A stretch of DNA of 64,000 nt from Granulosicoccus sp036478565 (GCA_965224525.1 OZ245050.1:3224001-3288000); one strand, 5' to 3'. Counted from the stretch's first letter, positions 43,276-52,580 are shown. Notes: generated by a model from the sequence alone, not told the origin. Made by a program: numbers and translations.

Positions 43276-44246
43276 TATTCAGCATGCCGCTTTTCAGCCT
43301 GGTACAGTAACCGACTGAAGTCATGTAGTTCAAAGGGTTGAGCACGGGCAGGTTGTTCAAAGAAGCGCGCTGCAGATGCCGCATAAAACAACTCTATTCG
43401 ATCGCTCAGCGCTTGTAACCAGGGCTGACGAGTCATCAAATCTCCGACCGACCCTGCATGCACAGTCTGACCAGCAGCGTCATTAAATGCATGATGCAAC
43501 GCCATCCAGGCATTCGGTTGTTCATCCGCCTTTTGCCTACCTGTTTTTTTTATGGTTTGCCACGCGATAGCAAAGGGTAATCGGGTAGCATCCCGCCGTT
43601 GTCGCCACAACCACCAGATCAACCAGCCTAATGCAAGCGCAGCAAGTGCCATAGTCGTGTATCGAATTCGCAAACCTGGACCGGTGATGTCGATAGCTTC
43701 CGGCTGCCGATCAGGGCGTAATGCCAGTAAATCTCCTGTTTCAGCAACGACTTCGGGTGTTATGGGGCCGAGCGTAAAAGACCATGTATCGACCTGCAGT
43801 GTCGCTTCAGTGTCAGACTCACCATCTTCATTGACTAGCAGTTTCAGTGCAGGCAAGGTCGCGGTGGTCAATTCCTCCGGCGAATTGACGATCTGATAGC
43901 GTAGATACAACCACGGCCTGTGTTTTTTGTCTGACTGTATCGTTGCAGCCTGGCGTTCAAGCCATTGTCCTGTACGCTCATTTGCAGGCAGACTGTCTAA
44001 TAATAAATCAGAGTCAGTGTTTGCTGGCAACTGCACCCGCTGAATCAATACATCACCCAGCACATAACCAAATGCGCGCGAGGGCTGCTCAATCTGTACA
44101 GAAACAAGGGCCTCATCGTTCGACACGCTGCTGTTAACTTCAGCATAGGCCTCGTCTGGCGGCACCATCAGAAGCAGTGATACGCCCACACTGACAAAAA
44201 GTTTGCAGGCATTGAAACGCCACCGCTGGACAGGATCTGCTCTCAC
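43275..44246 (-). CDS. mxaA: MxaA-like calcium-insertion accessory protein
   Basis: 323 residues. A signal peptide (FVSVGVSLLLMVPPDEAYA) precedes a periplasmic beta-rich part (VQIEQPSRAFGYVLGDVLIQ), one helix (MALAALALGWLIWWLW) and a cytoplasmic domain with PNAWMALHHAFNDAAGQTVH and RIELFYAASAARFF, which are typical of MxaA. The GTG at 44246 overlaps the mxaS stop (GTGA) and gives a proper signal peptide; the frame open to 44558 lies inside mxaS and is rejected. MxaA is needed in methylotrophs for active calcium-containing methanol dehydrogenase. In the operon it takes the place BatD has in the Bat system. Confidence 0.8.
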   Translation of the reverse strand: MRADPVQRWRFNACKLFVSVGVSLLLMVPPDEAYAEVNSSVSNDEALVSVQIEQPSRAFGYVLGDVLIQRVQLPANTDSDLLLDSLPANERTGQWLERQAATIQSDKKHRPWLYLRYQIVNSPEELTTATLPALKLLVNEDGESDTEATLQVDTWSFTLGPITPEVVAETGDLLALRPDRQPEAIDITGPGLRIRYTTMALAALALGWLIWWLWRQRRDATRLPFAIAWQTIKKTGRQKADEQPNAWMALHHAFNDAAGQTVHAGSVGDLMTRQPWLQALSDRIELFYAASAARFFEQPARAQPFELHDFSRLLYQAEKRHAE

Positions 44247-45196
44247 AGTGTTTTTTCGAAAAAATATTGAGATAACTGCTCCGCGTCGAAGTGTCCCTCG
44301 ATATAAAACGGGTAAAGACCTCTGGCACTGAACAGACTCTCTATCTGGTCGCGCCTGCGTTTCACGTTTGAACGCCAGCTTGCCCGTGTCGTATCGCGTA
44401 ACCACAGGTTCCGTTGCACACCAGACTCGGCATCGCGAACCGACAACCAATGACCTCGCGCTGGCGGTTCGGTCTCTGCCGGATCCCAAACCACAATCGG
44501 CACGACAAACGCATGTGCAAGCCTGTCCAGAACTGCAGTCAATCGCTCCAGGGGCCAATGAAAGTCAGACACTAAAAATACCAGACCGCGGTGTGAGGCG
44601 GCACGCTCAGCACAAGCAGTCAAGGCAGAAATTATTTTGTCGTGATCGTCGTCGTTGGCGGCCCTGCCCCTGGATCGAAAGTTTGCACTGATTCGTGAAA
44701 TCGTCGCACCACCAACACCTGCTCTGTCTTTTTCTGTCACACAAGCACGCAGCACCGCCGACATATCCTGACCAACCCCTCTGCCCGAGCGCACCGGGAT
44801 ATAGAGATCATCACGCAACTGATGGTCAAAGGCCATAAGGCTGACAGCGTCGCCATGACGAAACGCGCTGTAGCCCAGTGCTTCGATAAAATCAGCAACA
44901 ACTGCCAGTTTGTTGCAAACTGAACCGAAGTGCATGGACGCAGACACATCGACTATGGCCTGCAGCGTCACGGATGAGCGTTGTCGATTGGCTCGTACCA
45001 GCCATTCTCTACGCGTATCACGCAGACTTGCCCGTAAGTCCAGCCGCCGTGGGTCCGGTTGATCGAACAGCCGCACATGTGTCGCAAATGCAAGCCCGGC
45101 CCCAAGACTCTGACTGCGGTGCGCACCCGGCCGGTTACCTCCAGGAATACCAGGCAACTTATAATGAAATTCGGTGATGCCGCCAGCCATTTTCAA
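44243..45196 (-). CDS. mxaS: MxaS-like DUF58 protein
   Basis: 317 residues of the DUF58 family but divergent from the Bat-operon copy: DQPDPRRLDLRASLRDTRREWLVR replaces the usual GRGLDF motif, followed by a VWA-like fold with AIVDVSASMHFGS, in which the metal-site DVSAS is intact, and GLVFLVSDFHWPLE. There is no membrane segment, so it is probably cytoplasmic and a partner of MxaR. Overlaps of 4 bp at both ends (mxaR, mxaA) show tight coupling. Gene order R-S-A-C-K-L is that of known methanol dehydrogenase maturation operons. Confidence 0.82.
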   Translation of the reverse strand: MKMAGGITEFHYKLPGIPGGNRPGAHRSQSLGAGLAFATHVRLFDQPDPRRLDLRASLRDTRREWLVRANRQRSSVTLQAIVDVSASMHFGSVCNKLAVVADFIEALGYSAFRHGDAVSLMAFDHQLRDDLYIPVRSGRGVGQDMSAVLRACVTEKDRAGVGGATISRISANFRSRGRAANDDDHDKIISALTACAERAASHRGLVFLVSDFHWPLERLTAVLDRLAHAFVVPIVVWDPAETEPPARGHWLSVRDAESGVQRNLWLRDTTRASWRSNVKRRRDQIESLFSARGLYPFYIEGHFDAEQLSQYFFEKTL

Positions 45197-46236
45197 GGGG
45201 AGGCAACGCAGTTCATGATCTGCCTGACAAACGCTGGTGCAATCTCGGCCCGACGCAGTTCGTATATCGGCGTAAAGAAGACACGGTGTCCAAGTGCTGC
45301 CGGCAACACAGCGTGTAAATCATCAGGTAACAGATGATCCCGACCATCCAGCCAGGCTACCACTCGGGCCGCACGTAACAGGGCGCTCATGCCGCGTGGA
45401 CTGGCACCCGCCAGGACCAGCCGCTCAATATCCACATTCTCAATCTCGATACCAAACTGTTGCGGTCGTTCGGTAGCCTGCCAGAGCTGCAGTACATATT
45501 GTTCGATGGTCGGGCTTGCCTTTACAAAGTGCTGGATCGCTATAGCTATTTCGTTAAGCTGATCTGCCTGGCAAATTCCCGGTGTGCAACCGGCTATCAA
45601 CGCATCCGCATCATGAAACGCCGGATCAAACACCAATGGCCGCCGGATAGCCACATCAACAGGCGTCGCCATATTCAGTTCAAACATAAACCTGTCGCGT
45701 GCAGCCGCTGCCAGCTCAAAAGTCTCTTCTTTTTCGACCTTGTTTCGATCAGCAAACACGGTCATGTGAGGAAATCTGTAGTCGCGATTGAATGCTGAAA
45801 CTGAACGCTCCGCCATGGCTCGTAGCAACAGCGACTGCACTTGTGGCCGAGCACGATTGATCTCGTTGAAAAAGAAGGTTGTCAGCCGTTCACCGTGACG
45901 CAACAGCGGGCCAGGGTCTATCCTTGGCTTGCCATCCTCATCAACATAGGTGTGATAGACCAGATCGCCGGGCATCAAGTCTATCGTGCCCTCCACGCGC
46001 TCGAAATCACCACCAACTACATGGGCAAAAGCACGTAACACTGTGGTCTTGCCAACGCCGACATCACCCTCAAGCAAGACATGTCCACGGGCGAACAATG
46101 CAACCGTTATCAGCCGAATCAGAGGTCGTTGCCCAATGACAACATCTGCGACTGCGGTTTCAATCCTCTGAGCTGCCTCTCGCCAGTCCGTGTGTCGCTC
46201 ATCAGAAATAACCAAAAAACTGCCCCTCTTGTCCAA
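45193..46236 (-). CDS. mxaR: MxaR, MoxR-family AAA+ ATPase
   Basis: 347 residues, first gene of the mxa-like operon. Walker A is GDVGVGKT (57-64). Walker B reads FFFNEI (121-126), with Asn where the magnesium-coordinating Asp usually stands, followed by the family string NRARPQVQSLLLRAMAERSV. The sensor region is FADRNKVEKEETFEL instead of the common ATQNPIEQEGTYPL. These features separate it from the Bat-operon MoxR and are shared, as far as I recall, with MxaR proteins of methylotrophs. It may bind ATP but hydrolyse it slowly. It is presumed to drive conformational change in the VWA proteins during cofactor or metal insertion into methanol dehydrogenase. Confidence 0.85.
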   Translation of the reverse strand: MDKRGSFLVISDERHTDWREAAQRIETAVADVVIGQRPLIRLITVALFARGHVLLEGDVGVGKTTVLRAFAHVVGGDFERVEGTIDLMPGDLVYHTYVDEDGKPRIDPGPLLRHGERLTTFFFNEINRARPQVQSLLLRAMAERSVSAFNRDYRFPHMTVFADRNKVEKEETFELAAAARDRFMFELNMATPVDVAIRRPLVFDPAFHDADALIAGCTPGICQADQLNEIAIAIQHFVKASPTIEQYVLQLWQATERPQQFGIEIENVDIERLVLAGASPRGMSALLRAARVVAWLDGRDHLLPDDLHAVLPAALGHRVFFTPIYELRRAEIAPAFVRQIMNCVASP

Positions 46237-46325
46237 CCATCGTCAACATGCAACAGAACGCCTGCGCATCACCCATTGAGGCGAACGCAGGTAGCCCCGC
46301 AATCAAGCCGGTTTAAACAGTTCAG

Positions 46326-47405
46326 TTATTTTGGCAAATCACCAAGAACACCCTGCACATAGTAATTCATGCCAAGCAAAGCCTTGTCATCCAGCACCTC
46401 GCCCTCGGCAACGACCTCTTCTCCGGCCTGATTAAATAACGGCCCCTGAAAAGGGTGTAGAGAACCATCCACAATGCCTTCCTTGATAACATCCGCAGCA
46501 GCTTTCACATCATCGGGAACGCTCGCACCGTATTCGGGAAAGGCCACCATGCCATCAGCAATGCCCAGCCATACATTCTGGGATGCCCAGCTGCCGTCGA
46601 TAACGGCCCGGGTACGCTCAACATAGTAGTCATTCCAGTTATCAACTATGGATGTCAATTGTGCTTCCGGGGCAAAAGCGGCCATGTCTGATGCCTGGCC
46701 AAAACCTTGTACACCTCGTTCCTGCGCCACTTGTAACGGAGCCGGTGAATCGGTGTGTTGCGTAATGATATCGGCACCTTGATCAATCAGTGCCTTTGCA
46801 GCATCTGCTTCCTTGCCGGGGTCATACCAGCTATTGACCCAGATCACCTTAACGGTTGCATCCGGGTTTACCTTGCGCATGGCTATGGTAAATGCGTTGA
46901 TGCCACGCACCACTTCCGGGATAGGGATAGAGCCAATGTAACCCACTACATTGGATTTGGTCATCATGCCTGCCATGGTGCCAATCACTGACCGCCCTTC
47001 ATAGAAACGCGCCGAATAGGTCGCGGTATTGTCGCTTTGTTTATAACCGGTGGCATGTTCGAACATGACGTCCGGAAAATCCTTCGCCACCTTCAGGGTC
47101 GGATTCATATAGCCAAATGAGGTGGTAAATATCAGGTCGTGGCCACTGCTGGCAAGTTTGCGAATAACCCGCTCCGCATCAGCACCTTCCGGTACGCTTT
47201 CAACAAACGTGGTTTCTACCTGATCACCGAATTCAGACTCGATGGCCTGGCGTCCCACGTCGTGGCGATAGGTCCAGCCATGATCGCCTACCGGCCCTAC
47301 GTAAACAAATCCGACCTTGACAGGATCAGCCGCCTGCGCCGACATCAGCATCAGGCACGATGCTGCAGCGATCAGCGTCTGCTTCAAAAATTTGCTCGGG
47401 TACAT
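46326..47405 (-). CDS. BMP-family nucleoside/purine substrate-binding protein
   Basis: 359 residues. A signal peptide (FLKQTLIAAASCLMLMSAQA) leads to the BMP/PnrA-like fold: VKVGFVYVGPVGDHGWTYRHD, LIFTTSFGYMNP, FEHATGYK, YIGSIPIPEVVRGINAF and QHTDSPAPLQ. BMP proteins bind nucleosides or related purines. GGAGAG stands just before the ATG at 47405, so this start is preferred to the one at 47450, which overlaps the permease stop. No lipobox, so it is probably freely periplasmic. It is the last gene of the importer operon and lies opposite guanine deaminase. Confidence 0.9.
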   Translation of the reverse strand: MYPSKFLKQTLIAAASCLMLMSAQAADPVKVGFVYVGPVGDHGWTYRHDVGRQAIESEFGDQVETTFVESVPEGADAERVIRKLASSGHDLIFTTSFGYMNPTLKVAKDFPDVMFEHATGYKQSDNTATYSARFYEGRSVIGTMAGMMTKSNVVGYIGSIPIPEVVRGINAFTIAMRKVNPDATVKVIWVNSWYDPGKEADAAKALIDQGADIITQHTDSPAPLQVAQERGVQGFGQASDMAAFAPEAQLTSIVDNWNDYYVERTRAVIDGSWASQNVWLGIADGMVAFPEYGASVPDDVKAAADVIKEGIVDGSLHPFQGPLFNQAGEEVVAEGEVLDDKALLGMNYYVQGVLGDLPK

Positions 47406-47446
47406 TTGAACTCTCCAGGTACTTTTTCCATCAGCCGAAGCACGAC

Positions 47447-48367
47447 TCATGTAGTGGGATGAAAAGCCTTGCCGATGCTGGCTGGCGCGTTACGCCGAAT
47501 TCGACCGCCATCTCTGGAGATCAGCACCAATACAAGGATGGTCGTCAGGTAGGGTAGCATCGACATCAGCTGTGATGGAACCTGAAATCCCAGTGCCTGT
47601 CCGTGTAGTTGCAAAATACTGATACCACCAAACAAATAGGCGCCCAGCAACAGCCGACCCGGTTGCCAGACCGCAAACACCACCAGGGCCAGCGCTATCC
47701 AGCCTCGTCCGGCACTCATATTCTCCACCCACATTGGCGTATAAGCCATTGATAAATATGCACCTGCGAGGCCGGCACATGCGCCGCCAAACAGCGTTGC
47801 CAAATAGCGAACCCGGATGACGTGGTAACCCAAAGCGTGGGCAGCATCGTGAGAATCTCCAACCGAACGCAACACCAGTCCGGCCCGGGTACGCGACAAA
47901 AACCAGCTGGTGGCCGCCACTAGCGCAAACGAGCCATAGACCAGAATGTCGTGACCAAACAACAGTTTGCCTATCGCTGGTATGCGGGCAAGTTCCGGCA
48001 TCAGCACTGGCAGACCTTCGAATGCGATGCCGACCAGCGACTGACCAATCAGTGCACTCAGCCCAACACCGAAGATAGTCAGCGCCAGCCCGGTTGCCAC
48101 TTGCGAGGATTGCAAAGTCAGCGTCAGGAAAGCAAATAACAGCGCCAAGGCCATACCAGCCAGACAACCCGCTAATACACCAAGGGTGGCACTACCGGAA
48201 TAATGTACGGTAGCAAAACTGCAAACTGCGCCGGTTAGCATCATGCCTTCCACGCCGAGATTCAGCACGCCGGATCGCTCCGTCACCAATTCGCCAAGTG
48301 ATGCATACACCAAAGGCGTCGCCGCTGTGATGATGGTTATCAGCGTCAGGATAATTGTCTCGTTCAT
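47447..48367 (-). CDS. Nucleoside-type ABC transporter permease (NupQ/YufQ-like)
   Basis: 306 residues with 8-9 membrane helices of the BPD_transp_2 family. ATPLVYASLGELVTERSGVLNLGVEGMML is the family start, spanning about residues 14-42. The start at 48367 overlaps the stop of the other permease gene by 4 bp (ATGA); an upstream in-frame start at 48379 is possible. With the permease at 48364 it forms the channel of a BMP-type importer. The closest characterised relatives carry guanosine and other nucleosides. It is followed by the binding-protein gene after 41 bp. Confidence 0.9.
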   Translation of the reverse strand: MNETIILTLITIITAATPLVYASLGELVTERSGVLNLGVEGMMLTGAVCSFATVHYSGSATLGVLAGCLAGMALALLFAFLTLTLQSSQVATGLALTIFGVGLSALIGQSLVGIAFEGLPVLMPELARIPAIGKLLFGHDILVYGSFALVAATSWFLSRTRAGLVLRSVGDSHDAAHALGYHVIRVRYLATLFGGACAGLAGAYLSMAYTPMWVENMSAGRGWIALALVVFAVWQPGRLLLGAYLFGGISILQLHGQALGFQVPSQLMSMLPYLTTILVLVLISRDGGRIRRNAPASIGKAFHPTT

Positions 48368-49422
48368 CGCCGCCCCCATCGAACCCGGTAGTTAATCAGC
48401 ACGTCGGTGGCCAGCAGAAAGAACAACAACATGCCCTGAAACACGCCCGTTACTGCCAGTGGCAGGTTCAGATCTATTTGTGCAGTCTCTCCACCAAGAT
48501 ACGACAGCGCCATTATCAAGCCGGCGAAAAACACGCCGACCGGATGCAGCCGACCAAGAAAGGCAACGATGATGGCTGTGAAACCATAGCCGGGAGAAAT
48601 CGTTGTCAACAACTGACCTATTGGACCGGCCACTTCGAACAAGCCTGCAAGACCGGCCACTCCCCCACCGGCCAGCAGCACGAACCAGATAAGCCGATTC
48701 TGATTGAATCCGGCATGCGTACCAGCGCGTGGCGCTGCACCATTGACACGCAAGGCAAATCCGAGCAGCGTACGTGACAGAAGTACCCAGGCTGCAACAA
48801 CAATTCCCAACGCAATGGCAGCCCCCAGATGCAGCCTCGTACCATCAAGAATACGCGGCAATAAGGCGGCATCATGCAACAACCGTGATTCGGGAAAATT
48901 ATAACCATCGGGATCACGTAACGGACCAGCAACAAGATAACTCAACAGCAATGCCGCCACATAGGTCAACATCAAGCTGGTCAGGATTTCGTTAACGTTG
49001 AATCGAGTGCGCAACAGGGCAGGTATGGCCGCCCATAACATACCACCCAACACACCCGCCAGCATCATCAGCGGCAATACATACCAGGCATCAACCTCAT
49101 AGAAGTACAGTCCAACTGCCGCACCACAGATACCACCAAGAATCAATTGCCCCTCAGCACCAATGTTCCAGACCTGTGCACGAAATCCGATCGATAACGC
49201 CACACCTATCATGATCAATGGCGCAGCTTTAACACCTAGCTCTGCCAGGCCATAACGTGTACTGACGGGGTCGATGAAAAACGCCTGGAATGCCTTTAGC
49301 AAAGGAACACCAAGTACCGCAAACAATATTAATCCGGCCAGTAAAGTCAGCCCCAGCGCAATGACGGGTGCAAACCAGCCCATGGTTCGTGACGGGCTGG
49401 CTCGTCGATGCAGCGTTATCAT
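48364..49422 (-). CDS. Nucleoside-type ABC transporter permease (NupP/YufP-like)
   Basis: 352 residues, BPD_transp_2 family. After a short basic tail there is helix 1 (WFAPVIALGLTLLAGLILFAV), then LAELGVKAAPLIMIGVALSIGFRAQVWNIGAEGQ (about residues 59-92), the family's signature. The central region has NVNEILTSLMLTYVA and the C-terminal part YGFTAIIVAFLGRLHPVGV. It is the larger permease of the pair and follows the ATPase gene by 70 bp. The 4-bp overlap with the next permease supports equimolar production of the two subunits. Confidence 0.9.
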   Translation of the reverse strand: MITLHRRASPSRTMGWFAPVIALGLTLLAGLILFAVLGVPLLKAFQAFFIDPVSTRYGLAELGVKAAPLIMIGVALSIGFRAQVWNIGAEGQLILGGICGAAVGLYFYEVDAWYVLPLMMLAGVLGGMLWAAIPALLRTRFNVNEILTSLMLTYVAALLLSYLVAGPLRDPDGYNFPESRLLHDAALLPRILDGTRLHLGAAIALGIVVAAWVLLSRTLLGFALRVNGAAPRAGTHAGFNQNRLIWFVLLAGGGVAGLAGLFEVAGPIGQLLTTISPGYGFTAIIVAFLGRLHPVGVFFAGLIMALSYLGGETAQIDLNLPLAVTGVFQGMLLFFLLATDVLINYRVRWGRR

Positions 49423-49492
49423 GTCGCTTCATTCTCATAACGCACTCGCATCAGGCCGATCAATAACCTGAAACGGGCGCATCTTGTCACCA

Positions 49493-51067
49493 TTATTGTG
49501 CGACTCCATCGGCACTCGCCAAACGATCCGCGTCAGGTGCTGGCAGTGACTCGCCGCCCATCAACATACCGATTTCATTGACGGTTACGGCAGCGGTATC
49601 ATGAAACTCAGACAGCCGACCTGCGCACAGCGCCGCGATACGTACAGTGATGGTCATCAATTCATCAAGATCCTGAGATACGACAAGCACTGCAGAACCG
49701 GACTGCGCCAACTGCTGCAAGGCTGTGTGGATAGCTGCAGCAGCGCCAGCGTCCACTCCCCAGGTTGGCTGTGATACCACAAGGACAGACGGAGCCTGCA
49801 GTATTTCTCTGCCAACGATGAATTTCTGCAGGTTGCCGCCGGATAAACTGCCAGCGAGACTGCCTGGACCGTTGCATTGCACCTTGAATTGATCAATAAC
49901 CTGGATTGCATATGCCCGGCTTCGCCCTTCTGAAAGCAACCCAAACCGTCGCAGTGGTTGCCGGTGATGCGCTGTCAGAAAAGCGTTTTCAGACAAGGTC
50001 ATGGTAGGAACGGCCGCATGTCCCAGACGTTCCTCAGGTACCGTACAAAGTCCGCACTGCCGCCGTTTTCCAGCAGAATAATGACCGGCGTTCTTGCCTT
50101 CAATAAGCAGTGCATCGGCCTCAGCCAGCGATACCTCTCCAGCAATGGCCTGCATCAATTCATCCTGGCCATTGCCAGCCACCCCCGCAATGCCGATGAT
50201 TTCCCCGGCATGTACTGACAGACAGATATCATGCAGCGTCATTGCATTGCGATCAGGTGCGACAAGTGACAGATGTTGCAACTGCAGAAGCACTGTATTG
50301 CGTACTGTATTTTTTTGCCGGTGTACTACTGGCACATCGTCTCCCATCATCAATGCGGCCAGACCGCGTGCCGTTTCAACGGTAGGGTCAGCCACTGCCA
50401 CGCGCCTGCCTTGCCTGAGTATGGTCGCCTCATGACAAATTTGGCGAATCTCTTCCAGCTTGTGACTGATGTAAAGGATAGCCATACCCTCTCCGGCAAG
50501 CCTGGCAAGCGTTTCGAACAGGCCCGCAACCTCTTGCGGCGTCAATACCGAAGTCGGTTCGTCCATGATGAGCAACTCGGGATCTTGTAGCAGGCAGCGA
50601 CATATTTCGATACGCTGACGCTCACCCACAGACAAGGTGTAAACAGAGCGGTCCGGATCGAGTGGCAGACCGTAGCGCATCGATACTTCAATAATGCGCT
50701 GTCGCAGTTTCTCGTCGGCATCACACGCCATGCCCAACGCGATATTTTCCAGCACAGTCAGCGAATCGAACAATGAAAAGTGCTGAAAAACCATGGCAAT
50801 ACCCAGCTCACGCGCCTGCGCCGGGCTGCCGATGTCGACCGCTCTGCCTCGCCAGTGGATGGTGCCGGAATCCTGTTTTAGCAGGCCATAGAGAATTTTA
50901 ACCAGGGTGCTTTTACCCGCACCATTCTCACCCAGCAAGGCATGCACCCGACCGGGCATCAGGCTCAGGTTAATTGCGTCATTAGCGATACAGCCTGGAT
51001 AAGCCTTGGTAATATCGCACATGACAACCAGTGGCTGATCATCTGCGCCGGATTGTGTTGTCGTCAT
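49493..51067 (-). CDS. Nucleoside-type ABC transporter ATPase with two nucleotide-binding domains
   Basis: 524 residues with tandem ABC cassettes as in NupO/YufO and RbsA. First domain: Walker A GENGAGKS, signature LSVGERQRIEI, Walker B LLIMDEPTSVLTPQE. Second domain: IAGVAGNGQDELMQAIAG in place of a standard Walker A, signature LSGGNLQKFIVGRE, and VLVVSQPTWGVD in place of Walker B; these losses are normal for the second half in this family. ATG 51067 gives the natural start; the frame to 51418 overlaps the guanine deaminase gene on the other strand. First gene of the leftward importer operon, with a shared 169-bp divergent control region. Confidence 0.92.
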   Translation of the reverse strand: MTTTQSGADDQPLVVMCDITKAYPGCIANDAINLSLMPGRVHALLGENGAGKSTLVKILYGLLKQDSGTIHWRGRAVDIGSPAQARELGIAMVFQHFSLFDSLTVLENIALGMACDADEKLRQRIIEVSMRYGLPLDPDRSVYTLSVGERQRIEICRCLLQDPELLIMDEPTSVLTPQEVAGLFETLARLAGEGMAILYISHKLEEIRQICHEATILRQGRRVAVADPTVETARGLAALMMGDDVPVVHRQKNTVRNTVLLQLQHLSLVAPDRNAMTLHDICLSVHAGEIIGIAGVAGNGQDELMQAIAGEVSLAEADALLIEGKNAGHYSAGKRRQCGLCTVPEERLGHAAVPTMTLSENAFLTAHHRQPLRRFGLLSEGRSRAYAIQVIDQFKVQCNGPGSLAGSLSGGNLQKFIVGREILQAPSVLVVSQPTWGVDAGAAAAIHTALQQLAQSGSAVLVVSQDLDELMTITVRIAALCAGRLSEFHDTAAVTVNEIGMLMGGESLPAPDADRLASADGVAQ

Positions 51068-51236
51068 GGAGCACACCGATTGCACCTGCTCAAGCTCCAA
51101 AACGACTGGCCGGAGATCAGGTTTTTGCGACTTTCTGTGAACTATCCAGCCAGTGTACCTTGTCGTCTGTTGAACACCTATCATTATGGTGGGGCTCGCA
51201 CTATCAAAACACCGGCAATACCGATGACACAAGCAA

Positions 51237-52580
51237 ATGACGCATTCTGACTCTACGCAGACCGGGAATCTGGCAATTCGAGCGAGTTTCGTGCATTGCC
51301 TGGACAACCCGGCATCGAGCAACAACGCTGCGATAGACGATGCAGCGATCGAGTTTCTTGAAGACGGCATCCTGTTGATCGAAGACGGGCATGTAAAGTC
51401 CCTTACCCCTGCAAACAAACACTCGGCGCCCGTTACAACAAATGTAATTGACTACAGCGGCAAGCTGATCGTGCCCGGATTTATTGATACGCATGTGCAC
51501 TACCCTCAGGTCGATGTGATGGCCTCTTACGGTTCGCAGCTTCTGGACTGGTTGGAACGCTATACCTTTCCGGCAGAAATGCGCTTCGACAACCCGGCAG
51601 TTGCCGCCGACACCGCTGCATTTTTTCTCGACCAGTTGCTGGCGAATGGCACCACCACGGCGCTGGTCTTTGGCACGGTCCACGCTGGCTCAGTAAGCGC
51701 ATTCTTCGAAGCTGCGGCCTGTCGTCATCTGCGCATGATCGCTGGCAAAGTGCTCATGGATCGCAATGCACCGGAAGAGCTTTGCGATACGCCGGAATCC
51801 GGCTATCGCGACAGCAAGCAGTTGATAAAAACCTGGCATGGCCGGGATCGGCTTGGCTATGCGGTGACGCCACGTTTTGCCCCAACCAGCAGCGGTGATC
51901 AACTGGCGATGGCAGGGCGCTTGCTGGATGAGCACCCCGATGTTCATCTGCATACACACCTGGCTGAAAATACCGACGAGTGTGACTGGGTAGCTTCACT
52001 GTTTCCGGATGAGCTTGACTACCTGGCGGTATACGAACGACATGGCCTGGTTCGAAAACGCTCGGTATTTGCTCATGCCATCCACCTCTCATCCAGCGCC
52101 TGGTCAAGATTGGCTCAACAACAAGCCGCCGTTGCACATTGCCCGATGTCCAATCTGTTTATTGGCAGCGGATTATTCGATTTGCGCGCAGCGACTAGTG
52201 CCAACGTCAATGTTGGGCTGGGCACGGATATTGGCGGCGGTGATAGTTTTTCGATGTTGCGAGTCATCAACGAAGCGTACAAGATTCAACAATTGCAGAA
52301 AAACCCGCTGGCCCCGCAAATCGCACTGTATCTGGCTACTCTGGGCGGCGCACGTGCACTTGATCTGGACAACTATATTGGTAATTTTCTACCCGGCAAG
52401 GAAGCAGATTTTGTGATACTGGATGATCAGGCGACGCCATTGCTCACTCGCCGCCTGCAAAGTACGAAGAACTGGCAAGAGCGACTGTTTGCCTGGATGA
52501 TGCTCGGGGATGACAGGGCGATATACGACACGTTTATTCTCGGGCAATCTGCCAAACGCAAGCAGCTAATTAACGAGTGA
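51237..52580 (+). CDS. guaD: Guanine deaminase
   Basis: 447-residue amidohydrolase that converts guanine to xanthine. Metal ligands and family motifs: PGFIDTHVHYPQVDVMASYG (H86, H88), YAVTPRFAPTSS, HLHTHLAENTDE, SVFAHAIHLSSSAW, and GLGTDIGGGDSFSM with the catalytic Asp. The divergent neighbour is a BMP-type purine/nucleoside importer, so the pair forms a purine salvage or nitrogen-scavenging unit. The ATG at 51237 has no clear ribosome site; another ATG 13 bases earlier is in a different frame. I found no purine riboswitch in the 169-bp gap. Confidence 0.93.
   Translation: MTHSDSTQTGNLAIRASFVHCLDNPASSNNAAIDDAAIEFLEDGILLIEDGHVKSLTPANKHSAPVTTNVIDYSGKLIVPGFIDTHVHYPQVDVMASYGSQLLDWLERYTFPAEMRFDNPAVAADTAAFFLDQLLANGTTTALVFGTVHAGSVSAFFEAAACRHLRMIAGKVLMDRNAPEELCDTPESGYRDSKQLIKTWHGRDRLGYAVTPRFAPTSSGDQLAMAGRLLDEHPDVHLHTHLAENTDECDWVASLFPDELDYLAVYERHGLVRKRSVFAHAIHLSSSAWSRLAQQQAAVAHCPMSNLFIGSGLFDLRAATSANVNVGLGTDIGGGDSFSMLRVINEAYKIQQLQKNPLAPQIALYLATLGGARALDLDNYIGNFLPGKEADFVILDDQATPLLTRRLQSTKNWQERLFAWMMLGDDRAIYDTFILGQSAKRKQLINE

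Noticed and set aside
47490..48167. 225-codon open frame on the minus strand
   Set aside because: Alternate frame inside the nucleoside permease gene; the permease frame has the family signature.
51068..51236. Purine riboswitch between importer and guanine deaminase genes
   Set aside because: I searched for the conserved loop-loop and P1 pattern by eye and saw none; the class is also uncommon in gammaproteobacteria.
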